From NCBI GenBank assembly GCA_035772405.1, contig JAYKKM010000222.1, positions 2,307,501 through 2,371,500 of the forward strand: 64,000 nt of DNA, in the 5' to 3' direction. Positions within the stretch are counted from its first letter, which is position 1, and the number at the start of each line of letters is the position of its first letter. The translations under genes and the position numbers were made by a program. The notes beneath the pieces are model-generated. The model saw only the letters and a program-made list of their open reading frames with translations, ran no database searches and was not told the DNA's origin. Positions 20,287-31,975 of this stretch are shown piece after piece. The stretch is from Chrysogorgia sp. JL179-B06. Its lineage: Eukaryota > Cnidaria > Anthozoa > Scleralcyonacea > Chrysogorgiidae.

Positions 20287-23070
20287 CTATGTTTTGAGAA
20301 TGTCAACTAACTTCATTCGACGTGGATGGCGAATAGCAAAGCGATCGATTACTTCTTGGATATCTAGTTGAATCTCGCGATGGACATGGAGCAGGGCAAG
20401 ACCATTCAGTCTGTTTTGGGTGACAGAGTTTCTTAGATATGTTTTCAACCGACGAAGAACAGAAATCGATCGTTCACATGTACATGTGGTGACAGGCAAT
20501 GTTGCTAGGATCTGCATCGCTGTGTAGATATCTGGAAAGGTGGTTCTGTCAATAGTCGGGAGAAGGGCTGCTAAAGTATTTGGCGGCGTACCCGCAATGG
20601 TATGGCAGTGATCTTCCCACATTTTCAATTCTGTATCCCTATATCTCTGCTCCGGAAGGTCATCCACACATGTGTTCAGGTAAACAGTAAACTTCTGCTT
20701 CCATTCTGACGAGGATACAACTTTTGCAGGAAAGGCATAAAACCCATTAAGTACAGCCATGTTTCTGTCAGAGAAACGGGTTTGAAATTGTGATGTAAGG
20801 TGGTCAAGAAATCGAAGAGTGATTGATCTTTCATAATATTGTGTGATGCTATCTGAAGGAGTGTTTGTTCTGTTGATTTGCCTTTGAACAATGCGAGGTC
20901 GAGATGGAGCAACATCAACGGAAGATGCCATATTTTCAGCTTCGGTATACCACTTGCAATGCAACTGAGATATTTCCGACCTCATCCGGCGTAAAGTTGC
21001 ATAGAGAAGGTTGACATTTGAATTTGCAGCTACAACATCAAATGAGGCATACTGAAGTTGTTTGGTCAGAGGTCGTGTAACTTCCAAACAGCGAGAAACA
21101 ATAATTAAACAGACAATAAACTTAAATGAAATTGTGCCATGGAGAAGTCCACCAGCATCACGTACTGAGTCAGAGTTCCATATCCTGTTGGTATTATTGC
21201 TGATCTCTTCAAGGCAGTGAATGACAGGTACAAAGACTTCTTTAAAAATATCAAGGCCATCGATCCTAGCCAGCCATCTGGTTCGGCAAACATCTATAAG
21301 ATGGGTATGACGGGCACCAGGAAGCATTTCTTTTATCTTTTTCACCAAAAGGTCAAATCTCTTTGGACTTACATTAAAAAAATCAGAAACAACTTTCACA
21401 TGCCCCATCATGTTTCGCACTTCCTGAATGCTGCATGCCGATGCAACAGAGAGATTTAAGACATGAGATCCACAATGGACGTATGGTGCCTTCGGGTACC
21501 TACCCTGTATCCTTGCAGCAGCTCCTGCACACTTGCCTGACATATTGCCAGCACCATCGTATCCCTGCCCACGACAAAGACTCATATCAAGAGATAACTT
21601 TTCCACACCTTCATGAATTTTTCTAGAAATAGCTTCTCCAGACATACCTTCATCACAATGAATAAATCCCATGAAAGCTTCACAGATCTCACTACTAGAA
21701 TTAACATAGCGAATAACAAGGGGCATCTGTTCCAAATTACTAACATCTGCTGCTTCATCAGCTAACACAGAGAAAAACTTGGCATTCTTTATTTCTGATG
21801 ACAATTTAGATGTTATCATTTCTCCACAAATTTCAACAATTTCATTTTGGGTAGTTTTAGATCTATAAGTTGCTGATTTGGGTGCATTTTCCATGTGATC
21901 TTCAAATAAAGAATTTTTCCCAAAGCGTGTCAAAAACTTCAAGATCTCCTGCATGTTCCCTGGATTATTTGTCTCATCGTCATAGTGCTTCGCATCATCT
22001 CGGTGACCTCTCAAAGGTATATTCTGTCGACCACAGAGAATAACTGCTCCAACTATTGGTGCAAGTTTCTCTCTATTTTTTTTTACCTGCTCATCGACTA
22101 ACTCATTGACTTGCACATCAATAGACTTGCATTTTTGTTCCATGCATTGTCGGAAATGTGATGCCTTCAAAGTAGCTGTGCGATGCAATGGTGATTTCTC
22201 TGCATGGTCACGTAACCTCCTAGGTGCATTTGCCCAATTGCTTAGTGGTGATTTGTAAAGCCGGTCTAGCTTTGATGCATTATGGGTACTCTCTTCATCG
22301 CCAAAGAGAACACAATGAAGGCAAAAAGCCCCATCCATACTCTTTGAGTAGGCAAGCCAAGGTAATTCTGAAAACCACCTGTGTTGAAACTTTCTACCAG
22401 AGCCATTTGCAGGGTAGACAAAATCAAGATGTGGCTGAGTTATACATGTATTGCTTAACAACTTATACTTGTCCTCATCACTAAAACTTTTAACACGTAA
22501 ACAAAAGAGGCCAATGTCATCTTTGACATTGCTTTGCAGATCTGGGAGTGGATTAATTTCATGATTACACGCTGAAGAGGATGATGGCTGGTTTGGAAGA
22601 GCTTGATCAGGTAACACATTAGGTAGCATATTATAATCAATTGTGGTAACTAACTGAGAAGAATGGTTAGATTCGTCTGATGGCTTAGATACTTTAACAG
22701 CAAAATTAGCAATTGTGAGCTGCTTTCTCTTGTTTGTTTGTATGGTTGGTGCTTGGATGCTTGGGCTCTGTATAGCAGAAGACTTCACAAAGGAAGGAAG
22801 GGAAAACTTTAGATCTTTAAGATTTACTGGCATAAGAGGAACAAAGTGATCTTTCTTTGGTTGGAGTTTTGAGGTTGATATATAGTCCAAGGGCACTGAA
22901 GCACAAAGGAAAATGTGCATTGCAATTTGAGGCTCTGATAAATCTAGAAGGCGTGGGCTCACTTTGCAGTTAAATAATAGTTCGTAAACATTACCAGGAG
23001 TGTCTTTTTCAGTGGGATAATACAACTCTATAGGCTTACCAATGACACTACACAAAGCCCATAATGACAA
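20287..23070 (-). CDS. hAT transposase, nearly intact (927 codons)
   Basis: Cut-and-paste transposase acting in the nucleus on the element's ends. The first about 100 residues (SLWALCSVIGKPIELYYP) look like the C-terminal half of the OTU-like fold. A TTF-type zinc finger follows at about 215-310 (RKFQHRWFSELPWL, FCLHCVLFG). A DUF4371-like RNase H fold comes next, with LADEAADVSN and RGQGYDGAGNMSG each carrying a probable catalytic Asp. The C-terminal hAT dimerisation region has LATLPVTTCTCERSISVLRR. ZMYM1-like and TTF-domain transposases share this order. The frame starts at TTG, not ATG, and continues upstream, so the true start is probably in a preceding exon. A 1-base loss near 23094 separates it from the OTU segment. 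Confidence 0.9.
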   Translation of the reverse strand: MSLWALCSVIGKPIELYYPTEKDTPGNVYELLFNCKVSPRLLDLSEPQIAMHIFLCASVPLDYISTSKLQPKKDHFVPLMPVNLKDLKFSLPSFVKSSAIQSPSIQAPTIQTNKRKQLTIANFAVKVSKPSDESNHSSQLVTTIDYNMLPNVLPDQALPNQPSSSSACNHEINPLPDLQSNVKDDIGLFCLRVKSFSDEDKYKLLSNTCITQPHLDFVYPANGSGRKFQHRWFSELPWLAYSKSMDGAFCLHCVLFGDEESTHNASKLDRLYKSPLSNWANAPRRLRDHAEKSPLHRTATLKASHFRQCMEQKCKSIDVQVNELVDEQVKKNREKLAPIVGAVILCGRQNIPLRGHRDDAKHYDDETNNPGNMQEILKFLTRFGKNSLFEDHMENAPKSATYRSKTTQNEIVEICGEMITSKLSSEIKNAKFFSVLADEAADVSNLEQMPLVIRYVNSSSEICEAFMGFIHCDEGMSGEAISRKIHEGVEKLSLDMSLCRGQGYDGAGNMSGKCAGAAARIQGRYPKAPYVHCGSHVLNLSVASACSIQEVRNMMGHVKVVSDFFNVSPKRFDLLVKKIKEMLPGARHTHLIDVCRTRWLARIDGLDIFKEVFVPVIHCLEEISNNTNRIWNSDSVRDAGGLLHGTISFKFIVCLIIVSRCLEVTRPLTKQLQYASFDVVAANSNVNLLYATLRRMRSEISQLHCKWYTEAENMASSVDVAPSRPRIVQRQINRTNTPSDSITQYYERSITLRFLDHLTSQFQTRFSDRNMAVLNGFYAFPAKVVSSSEWKQKFTVYLNTCVDDLPEQRYRDTELKMWEDHCHTIAGTPPNTLAALLPTIDRTTFPDIYTAMQILATLPVTTCTCERSISVLRRLKTYLRNSVTQNRLNGLALLHVHREIQLDIQEVIDRFAIRHPRRMKLVDILKT

Positions 23071-23432
23071 AAAGGAAGAATAGCTAAAATTGTTGCCACA
23101 TTTACTGCTTCAGCTATTGCAGCTGGAATTCTATTATTCTTCTGGTATGCTTGGAATGCAATCTGAGATAGAGCAATAGAAAATATTATATTCTCGTCCA
23201 TTTTCTTGCCATCGAAACAACGACCATATATTATTGGATGAGTTGAATAATATAATGAATGCGTAAACAACTCAATGCTGGCCAAACATCGCAAATAAAC
23301 TGATAGACTTTCATCACCAATTAGGCCTATGGAACAAGCATTGAAAAGGCAGTTCCCATTTCCAGTTGCTCTGTAAATGAAGGTGATGAAACAGATCGTA
23401 TCAAGCAACGTGCCGTACACAGAGAGGGACAA
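23028..23432 (-). pseudogene. OTU-like domain segment (copy C)
   Basis: The active-site-like motif GNGNCLFNACSIG is followed by the helix LSVYLRCLASIELF and by NNRIPAAIAEAVNVA. The overlap with the transposase frame (23028-23070) is in a different frame, caused by a single missing base that copy A retains. OTU folds are usually deubiquitinases. The catalytic state is unknown: a candidate His was not identified. Confidence 0.6.
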
Positions 23433-24226
23433 GCCTGCTGCCCACTCTTTTTTCCAAAATTAATTCAACAAATATAATGAAGTGTTAAAGCAACCTAATC
23501 AAATGACATTCTACTCACTGCCCTGGCTCCCCCCACATTTTCACAAGTTGCTACAGCCCTGAAGCACACAACTTATGGCACACAATATTAAAAGGTTATT
23601 TGGACAATTCATATAGTCACTAGAATTATATTTGTCTGGAAACACGGCAACGTCAAAGCGACTAATAACAAGCTGCAATTTATGTTGAAGATGCCTTGAA
23701 AGTGCACAAATCTTTTGTTTTATGTTCAATCATAATATTTATACAACACCGTTGAGTGATTTTAGACAGAAAATACAATGTGTTCAGCCCTATGGTTCAG
23801 CAAGTGTGAAAGTGCACACATTACATTTGCATAACCATGAACAAAAACGTAGACCAAAGACTTTGGCCGTGTTACCAGACATTTTAGTGACTATAGACAA
23901 CTCAAGCAACAATTATTTAACCCTTTATAATATTAATAATGCATGTACACATACAATATTCAACATAATATACAGACTATCTGCATGTGCAAGGCTGGTG
24001 ATTTTAATGCTGACAAAAGCTTTTTTGGCATTTTTCTGCACATATGTATACAATCAGTAACACAGTTACTAGTACAGCCTATGTCAACTCGTCTCACTCA
24101 AGGTCAAATATTCTGTGTGAATCAATGATAAAATAAATCATGATTAAAATAAGTTATACTTCTTAGGATTATTGTTGTTTACTCAATTAGATAATTTATG
24201 CACAGTCTGCCCTGGATGTAATAATA

Positions 24227-24469
24227 TTATATTATATACCTCACAGGTTGCAAAGTTCCAGCTCGTTCACGTTGTGACTTGGGAAACTGCAGCCTAGAAA
24301 CTTCGCAAAATCGAAGCTTTGGGTCGTCCCGAAATCCACCAAAGAATCCAAGAACAGAGCTTAAGCAAAACTTAGATTCCAATTCTTTTAACACACTTAA
24401 CTTGCCTTCGGTAGAAACAGCGACGTTGCCTAAGCAACCCCGCACACTTCGTAACAGATCATTCGCCAT
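24227..24469 (-). CDS. candidate N-terminal exon of the hAT/OTU gene (copy C)
   Basis: An 80-residue version of the frame at 3150-3389, with a 3-base in-frame insertion (aaa, around 24367) that changes LESKCLSS to LESKFCLSS. An in-frame rather than frameshifting change is weak support for coding. Confidence 0.35.
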   Translation of the reverse strand: MANDLLRSVRGCLGNVAVSTEGKLSVLKELESKFCLSSVLGFFGGFRDDPKLRFCEVSRLQFPKSQRERAGTLQPVRYII

Positions 24470-24660
24470 GTTAGACTATGGTCAAACAGGACAACGCTAA
24501 AGAATTCTGTCATGATTCGCGCCAAATTTACGCTGACTGCTATCCACAGTAGCCAATAGTAACGAATGGTACGAATAAGGACAAACTTCTGTGGCATCAT
24601 CATGTCGTAGATTGTCGTGGAGTAAAATTTACAGTATTGACCGCTGTGCAACTGCCACAA

Positions 24661-24850
24661 GGTCGCTTGCTTCAGTCATAGCTTCAGTCAGCACGGTCTC
24701 GTTGGCTTGCTTCAGTCAGATTACGTGAGGAGCATTTTCATTGGCTTGCTTCAGTCAGATTTGAACTGACTGAAGCAAGCCAATAGCAGAGCTTCCCAAC
24801 GGACACTGACTGAAGCAAGCCAATGAACAGAGCTTTCAACTGAAGCTGGC
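24661..24850. repeat. subterminal inverted-repeat cluster (hAT copy C)
   Basis: Same four-motif cluster as in copies A and B, about 0.4 kb inside the right terminus. Confidence 0.6.
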
Positions 24851-25242
24851 CTGCGCACAGGAGTTAACCCGACTCTGCGCGCCCACGAAATTAGGCAGCG
24901 GTAATTATCCGAATACTTCAACTAATCCAATCGAAAGGGTTCACTAGCCGAGAGACTGGGCATGAAAACATTCCGGTTCATCATAATATAATTATTACTT
25001 GAAGTACACTGGTGGATTCAAGAGAAACAATCGCGGGGATAAAATAACTCGGTATACATTGTCAAATGCATGCTGAAACTCGGATTAAAAAAAATAAAAG
25101 ATTAAAACATGCATTTGACATTGCAATGAAGAAAATCGTGAGTAGAAATCAAATATTTTATTTATAGTGTGCATTTTTTAGTCGAAGATCAAAATCTGAC
25201 TGACGCTTGAGCATCAGTTGCATCAGTCTGGATCCGCCCCTG

Positions 25243-26545
25243 GTTAGAGTGCATATTTATGTATAGCGGATCGTCATTGGACTTCCTATAGGGCCTATAG
25301 TTTCCATTGTTAAGGTCGAAAGTTACATCTAAAAAGTTTACTATACGTAAATTTGATTCGGCGGTGATTTTTAGGTCAAATTGCTCGAAAATTTTGTGGA
25401 GATCTTTTCTTGTTTTGTCTGCTAAACGTGCTGATTTACTTTTTATGATAGCCAAACCGTCATCTCTATATAGGCCGATGCTTTCTTTGCCAAATTTCTT
25501 ACTTAGGTGGTTTAAAATGAAAAGGCCTACGAGCTCACAAATTTCCGCGCCGTCGAAACTGCCCATGGTAACGTCGAACAAATTCTTGCTATCTTTTTTT
25601 ATCCATGAAATTCCGCTATTGAAAAGGAGAGATTTTCTAGCGTGTTTTATTATTGAAATGTTGTTTTGAGGTATAGTAGCCAAATTTGAAGCCCAGGACA
25701 GAGCTTGGTCCAATAGTTTTTCAGAAATAGATGGATAGAAATCGACAATGTCAAATGAAATGAAACTGTGTCTGTCCTTATCTTTTATATTGCCAAACCA
25801 CTCAATAACTTGTTTTGTATTTCTCCATTGATTTAAATTCAGTTTTTGTCTCAAATTAGAATTAATTTTGTCCAAAATAGCTTTGCTTAGTTTTCCGGAT
25901 TCGCTTTTGGCGGGGTTAATTAATCGACATTTTGGGTTGTTTTCGAAATTTTCTTTGTGGTCTTTTAAAGATATAAATGCTTCGCGTTTTTTCATTTTTT
26001 CAATTCTGTCGCCGATTCCTAAATTGTTCGAAATGTCTTTTAGTTCTGAGTCTTTTAGTTCTAGAGTCCTCGGATCCATGCTTATATGTTTTTGTGATGT
26101 TGTCATGTAAGAGGTTGTTGTATATGTCGGGCGGGGTTTCATAAATATTCCGAGTTTTGTCTGCAAAAATGAAAATGTTGGGAGACGTATTAATTTTCTT
26201 TAAATCGTTAGCCAAAGATTTCTGAAATTGGTTCCTATATGGCCGGAATTGTACATTCTCGATTAGTTTTATAAGTTCGTCTTCGAAGGGTTTCATATCT
26301 GGAATCGGAGGAGGTGTTTTGTTGGACGCAAGGCCGAAATGGTTCTTTTGGTTCTCACTATTTTTGTTTTTAAGAAAGAAATTGGCTTTCCATCTCATAC
26401 GTTTTAATACACTTTCCACTTTTTCAATCAAATTCTTCAAATAAGCGTCCTGTGATGGTATAGGGATATTCTTTAGCGAATAGTCAAATCGAAATTGCCG
26501 CATTTTAAGGTTAGATAGGAATGAATAACGTAAACAAGAGTGCAC
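25243..26545 (-). pseudogene. Penelope-like reverse transcriptase, copy C, rearranged
   Basis: The same RT as copies A and B, including SFDIVDFYPS and YRDDGLAII. A local slip near 26050 replaced part of the SELKDI-coding stretch with a repeat of neighbouring sequence (ttttagttct twice) and shifted the frame. The protein is therefore split into 26000-26545 and 25243-26166. Its C-terminal continuation lies across the hAT at 17780. Confidence 0.85.
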
Positions 26546-26728
26546 AACCGATATACGGGTGCAAATATACGTGTAGGTTTTGGTCTACGAAATGCAAAGA
26601 GTGCTCAACAACATATAGTTAGAGCAAATAATAGATTTTCGCTTACCTCAAAACTGGTCTGCTACAACTTGTTTCATCTGTAAAAGAATCTTCAGGCAGT
26701 GACAATATCGAAAGGGATGGCCGCTTAT
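26546..26728 (-). other. PLE leader/inter-copy region (copy D)
   Basis: The same inter-copy sequence as 16684-16866, linking the truncated GIY-YIG copy on the right to the RT on the left. Confidence 0.6.
26657..26703 (-). ncRNA. candidate type I hammerhead ribozyme (copy D)
   Basis: Conserved core and stems as at 12646-12692. Confidence 0.55.
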
Positions 26729-27436
26729 TTATAGGCTTTCTGCCGGAAAGTGGGGGCGTATGTGGGGGACAAAGCATGAGGTCATGGCTTTGTTTGCGTT
26801 GATTACGCGAAATTTATTACGATGACGACACTGTGAAATTATTTCCGCTCTTTTGTTGAGTAAACTATTCTTATTTTTTTCTTTTAAAATACAAAATTTT
26901 TCTTCTAAACATAAATTGCATCGTTTTGATCCTCCTGTGTACGAAATAGAATGTTTTAGAATTTGCCAATTAATACTGAAATCTTTATTGTTTTCTTTCA
27001 ATGTCCAAATATATTTCGAAAGTTCGGTGTCATTTTCATGCTTTTTATGTTGAAAATATTTAGTGTGGTTGGCCAATCGCTCTTTGAATGTGGTTGCAGT
27101 CATACCAATGTAGTGTTTTATTTCGTTTGTGATGTTTACTGTCACTGTTGCCTTGTATACTATGTCTCTAGTCATGCATTGTTCTTGAAGCGGGCAAATG
27201 GTGTTCTCTCTACAACTGCAATTAGTAGCGTCCCTATCCTGCGGTTTGATGTTCCTAGCTATGCGTGCATTGTGCTTAGTGATTATTGACTTAACATTGT
27301 TCATGCAGCTATAACTTACTTTAACTGTATTTCTGTTAAAAATCTTATGGAGCTTGTGGTGCGGAGGGAAATGTTTGTCAATTAGGCTAAGGAAATTACG
27401 TCCTATGTTAGTGCTGACACTCTTGCTAAATGGTGG
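26729..27436 (-). pseudogene. PLE GIY-YIG endonuclease part, 5'-truncated (copy D)
   Basis: An open frame from TNIGRNFLSLIDKHFPP through the Cys-rich block and GIY-YIG core (KHYIGMTATTFKER) to the stop. This is the best preserved C-terminus in the block. The upstream RT and linker are missing: PLE sequence stops at 27436 and an (AT)n run follows. The ATG at 27538 belongs to flanking DNA, so the frame's first 40 residues are not PLE protein. Confidence 0.85.
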
Positions 27437-27464
27437 TATATATATATATATATATATATATATA
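27435..27464. repeat. (TA)n at the 5'-truncation point of the PLE
   Basis: About 14 TA repeats lie exactly where PLE sequence ends. A TA array also flanks the PLE leader fragment at 31755-31820. Confidence 0.8.
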
Positions 27465-28405
27465 AGCCGCACATGGTAGGGTAACTCCTTATAAGGTAGT
27501 AAAATGTCGTTTTGGGTGATCCGTTTCAGTCGGACCATATTTGAGCAGAGAAATTCTAGCGGCCATTATTGATTTGTGATCAGAAGAACTAAAACATAAA
27601 GTGGTTTTTACGAAGGGTATACACGTTTGCGTAAAATAACAGGTACGTGTGTTATGTAATTAGACTCGCTAATTCCAAATCTGTTTTCAGAATTGAAATT
27701 GGTTAAATATTGATCGAGATAACGTATACAGTTTATTGTGTGTAATTTGCGTATATGTATATACACTATTGATATATGCTGTATATTTGTGTATAAAGTG
27801 GACGGGTATTCTACGATTTAGCGATATATATATATATTATAATAGGTACGTGTGTTGTGTATTTACACTCGCCAATTCCAAATCTGTTTTCACAATTGAA
27901 AACGGTTAATTATTGATCGAGATAATGTTCAAAACGAGGGATAGGTGACAAAGCCCTGAAGATCGCTTATAAGCTTGCTTATAACCATGGGTTGTTTTAT
28001 AACGCAACCAATGGTCTCGTTATTCCTATATGCTACCAGCAATCTTTTATTACATAATATACGACAAAACTTTTAACCTGTGTGTAAGACATATTATGAA
28101 GCGAACATTACGATGTATGTATTATATGTATATACATGTCTCATCTATTTTAAGGCACACCACACCGGTTTGTGGTCTGAAAAATATGATTCATATATTC
28201 CACTTGTAACGCTTATTCGTCTTCAATATTGGTGTACAGATGATCCAGAAGTGATCCATTATCGGTTGTAGGAAGGTAGATGCAACTTTTGCTGATATGA
28301 GGAACCAAATATTTTAACTATCTGCTGTTTCTGACCTTCATATGATAGCCTGCAGTCAATCTTCAAATCGCCACATATTATGCAATACTCTTGGGTAACT
28401 TTATC
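27465..28405. other. intergenic DNA with diverged repeat pair
   Basis: No gene is supported. A roughly 100-bp repeat (ggtacgtgtgt…cgccaattccaaatctg…gaaa..ggttaa.tattgatcgagata) occurs at about 27640-27725 and 27840-27930. A third, longer version is at 30155-30285. They are probably fragments of an unrecognised interspersed repeat. Confidence 0.5.
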
Positions 28406-28606
28406 TAATAAGCCAGTTCGTAATGTCCACTGCGCGTCAAAATGACGTGTTCTGCGTCGGGATAAAACTTATTTTAATTCATAACATCAGGCTAAAACCA
28501 CAATAGACATTTGCATTTCTATTTACACTTGCAAATTCGTTATACTGAATTCCCCAGCCTGATATTATGAATTGAAATAAGATTTATCCGACGCACTGGC
28601 TTATTA
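28406..28606. mobile_element. MITE, TIR TAATAAGCCAGT
   Basis: A 201-bp palindromic element: TAATAAGCCAGT at the left and ACTGGCTTATTA at the right, with internal inverted arms (GCGTCGGGATAAAACTTATT against its imperfect complement). Non-coding. Confidence 0.65.
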
Positions 28607-29406
28607 TCATAGAATAGTCAAATGAACACTCTTTGTCCCAACTACATGTATGGTTGTCCAATTACGTCCTATACATGTCACTTATGAGCTCTCAGCTGGA
28701 ACTAATCAAAAATATGAATATAGAAATTCGCTTCGCGCGAAAATAATCGCCTAGTGCAAAACCGCCATAAGCGTCGAATCTCCCTGGGCGGAAAATAAGA
28801 TTTTACTTTGTTATGTGAGATATCGCGTGGAACTAATTTTTAAAAAAGACAAAAGGAAAAGTCGAGTACAGTATGAGCACAGAATATGAGTATGCGGGCA
28901 CAGAAGCGTTCCTGAGCGCACATCACGAGCTTGCATGCCAGTTGCTCGATATTGTATAAACACAGTACTGCAATTCATTTATGAGTGATATGCCAAATAA
29001 AAGCAAATATAACCTATTCAAATCTTGTGAAATTGTTGTAAATCTATAAGCCATTGATCACAACAGTTAGTCCCTCAAATGCAAGGAACAGTGGGTGATT
29101 TTAGAAATGTTGCTCGAAACGCAAAGTTGTCAAGTCAAGCGAAGATTTATATTTAGAAACGGTAAACATGCACTGAAGTAAAACAGAATCAGGGAGCAAT
29201 TGTGCCTGAAACCTATATAAGAATAGAAACCATTCTAAGACACACCAGTATGGAAAGAAGGGAGAGGGAAAGCCAGAAATTAAAAAGTGAGCTAGAAGTA
29301 TTCGATAATATTAAGTCTTCTAGAATCAAGTAAGGGATAGATCTTACTTCGTGTACCGGACACAGAAATTTGTATGAGTAAATTTTAGTTAGCACTGTAT
29401 AGAACT
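28607..29406. other. intergenic DNA, nothing recognised
   Basis: I see no gene, RNA or clear repeat. Short frames (for example the 60-codon minus frame at 29213-29395) have no recognisable features. Confidence 0.4.
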
Positions 29407-29513
29407 GGCTCGTTCTTTAAAAATCCCGTTTAGTTTTATCTATAATAGGTTTAATTCATAAATTGGAGAACTCCAGGACAAAAATAAACGGGATTTTTTA
29501 AAGAACGAAGCCG
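29407..29513. repeat. 107-bp inverted repeat (MITE-like)
   Basis: GGCTCGTTCTTTAAAAATCC faces GGATTTTTTAAAGAACGAAGCC across about 50 bp. A third partial copy (gcttcgttctttaaaatta) lies near 29605, suggesting a family. Confidence 0.55.
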
Positions 29514-30464
29514 CTAGGTCAGTAGGAACAGAATACCAGTAACGCTTATACTATTAAATGGTCATTAAACCGTGTCAAATTGTTGAAAATTGTCATACTA
29601 GAATTGCTTCGTTCTTTAAAATTACATAGCTAAAATTACTTGGCTAAAAGTTATTAATAAATACGATTTCACATTCTTGATTTATGTCAGTAAATTTAAG
29701 TTAAAAAGTTGACGGATATTCTATAATCGCTCCTTGGCATTTGGTCATGCTATGCTAAATTATAATTATCTGCATATTTTGAAAACAATATATTTCTGAA
29801 TTTTGAATAATATGTAATTCATCTTAGAGTTTACATATCATGATCAGTTATCACTACAAAATAGTGAAAGCTCGAGAAAAAGCTTGTTATCGTGTGGGGT
29901 ATATAGGTCTGGTTTAATGATAAATACATTGAAAATTGATCATCTTAACGCTGACCTTATCATTTCATAATAATGACCTTATCATTTCATAATATTGACC
30001 TTATCTTAACGCTGAACTTATCATTTGGCCCGCAGACACGGACGCGGACGCCGAAGGTATAGCAATAGCTCTTCTGCACTAACGTGCAGGATATGCATAT
30101 ACGACGAGGCCGTTTGGCCGGGCTTGTTGATTGCCGAATAATTTCTAAGTACATAAACCGTTTTTACGAAGGGTATACACGTTCTCGTAATATAAGAGAC
30201 ACGTACGTTACGTATGTAGACGCCGTAATTCCAAAAACTGTTTTCAGAATTGAAATCGAGTAAATATTGGCCGAGGTAGCGTTCAAAATCTACCTTTTAA
30301 GGTTTGTTATCAACAGACGCGGTTTGGGCACTGGGGACCATGTATGGGGAAAATAGACTCTAAGCGGTGGGGTGGGAGTAGTAGTAGAAAAGGCGGCGAG
30401 GGGATTATTGCGAATTCGTATTTCTAGTTAGCAATTTGTTCTACGGTGTCAAAAGTTGATTTAT
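29514..30464. other. intergenic DNA with repeat fragments
   Basis: There are short direct repeats (gaccttatcatttcataata, around 29955-30000) and the third copy of the repeat described at 27840 (30155-30285). No coding signal. Confidence 0.4.
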
Positions 30465-30898
30465 TAATTGCTAGTTGGGATTAGCGGGCATTTTGTTTAT
30501 GTATTTTAGAGACACGATATTTTAATTTGTTCTAGCCTGTCAATTCAGTTGATTTATTAGTTACTCGTAGGGATTAGCGGCCATTTTGGAGGGATTAGTC
30601 GAACCCCCGTGAAATATATTTCTGTAGGGGGATATGTTTAAATACGTCTACATTCAAGATATTTAATCATTTTTACACTTATTTAAACATATTTATAGCT
30701 ATTTTTATGCTTTTTGATACTCTATTGTACACTTTTCACACAAATTGAAAAATTTAGTATATATTTTAATATTCCCGTTAAACAATTTTGAATAGATAAT
30801 AAGTATCGGAGAGTTTAGTGTTAATTAATTCATACATGTCAAAACAGATGATGAATGTTTTTTAATAACAAATAACACATACATGTTTAACGTAATAA

Positions 30899-31213
30899 TT
30901 ATGGATTGGTACAACGCATTGTGTATGTGTTTGCAAAGTAGATGTGCTTTCCAATGGTATCTTCTTGATTCGCGGCTCGTAGTATCACAGCAACAATAAT
31001 TCCAGCTTGTACTTCCATTCTTGTATTAAGAAGCGAGGTAAGATTGAAATCCTTTAATATTATTCCGCGACGATTATCAAACCAAATTTTACTGTCCTTC
31101 ATAAAGTCAACAACGTAAAAATCGGAGTCCTTACAAATAGTATATAAAAATTCAGAGGTGTATAACTTAACGTTATCAAGTTTAATTTCGTTTATTTCTA
31201 TACTTGTTGCCAT
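30899..31213 (-). CDS. viral ORFan, 104 residues (left copy)
   Basis: Starts [18 protein letters not shown] and is homologous to 50155-50451. It is better preserved here than in the right copy, where a 1-base change alters the last residues. Conserved middle segments are [17 protein letters not shown] and [13 protein letters not shown]. No known domain. The upstream sequence tagacaag(a/t)ctcatc is shared by both copies just before the start codon. Confidence 0.65.
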   Translation of the reverse strand: MATSIEINEIKLDNVKLYTSEFLYTICKDSDFYVVDFMKDSKIWFDNRRGIILKDFNLTSLLNTRMEVQAGIIVAVILRAANQEDTIGKHIYFANTYTMRCTNP

Positions 31214-31241
31214 GATGAGTCTTGTCTAATAATAGAATGTT

Positions 31242-31752
<511 letters not shown>

Positions 31753-31754
<2 letters not shown>

Positions 31755-31820
31755 GCAGTGCCTGAAGATTCTTTTACAGATGAAACAAGTTGTAGCAGAC
31801 CAGTTTTGAGGTAAGCGAAA
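31753..31820 (+). repeat. PLE leader fragment with partial hammerhead, plus strand
   Basis: Contains GCCTGAAGATTCTTTTACAG and onward through tgaaacaagttgtagcagac to ggtaagcgaaaa, matching the minus strand of the PLE leaders. Stem I is degraded on its 5' side (GCAGTGC instead of TCACTGC). TA repeats flank it on both sides. Confidence 0.7.
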
Positions 31821-31975
31821 ATATATATATATATATATATATTATATTATATATATATATTACTGTATTATTATATGGTTATGGGATTAATTCTGACAAC
31901 AATGTAGACACTGACACAGTCAGTGCATGATGTGCATGTAATTATCCAAGGGCAAATATGCAACTGTAGGATCGA

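Larger units (their letters stand above)
17786..25242 (-). mobile_element. complete hAT-type transposon, copy C (7457 bp)
   Basis: Both ends are present: CAGGGGCGGATCCAG at 17786-17800 and its exact reverse complement at 25228-25242. The target duplication gttag is at 17781-17785 and 25243-25247. Only 5 bp are duplicated, unlike the usual 8 bp of hAT. The interrupted PLE reads continuously across the site (…MHSN | HPPS…). Contents on the minus strand are the transposase (20287-23070), OTU-like segment (23028-23432) and candidate first exon (24227-24469). A 53-bp minisatellite lies in the left 1.5 kb. The rest of 17801-18530 and 19290-20280 has no gene. Confidence 0.9.

Noticed and set aside
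20676..22640. Multiple frames on both strands overlapping 20287-23070
   Set aside because: Shadows of the transposase gene, repeated identically in copy A.
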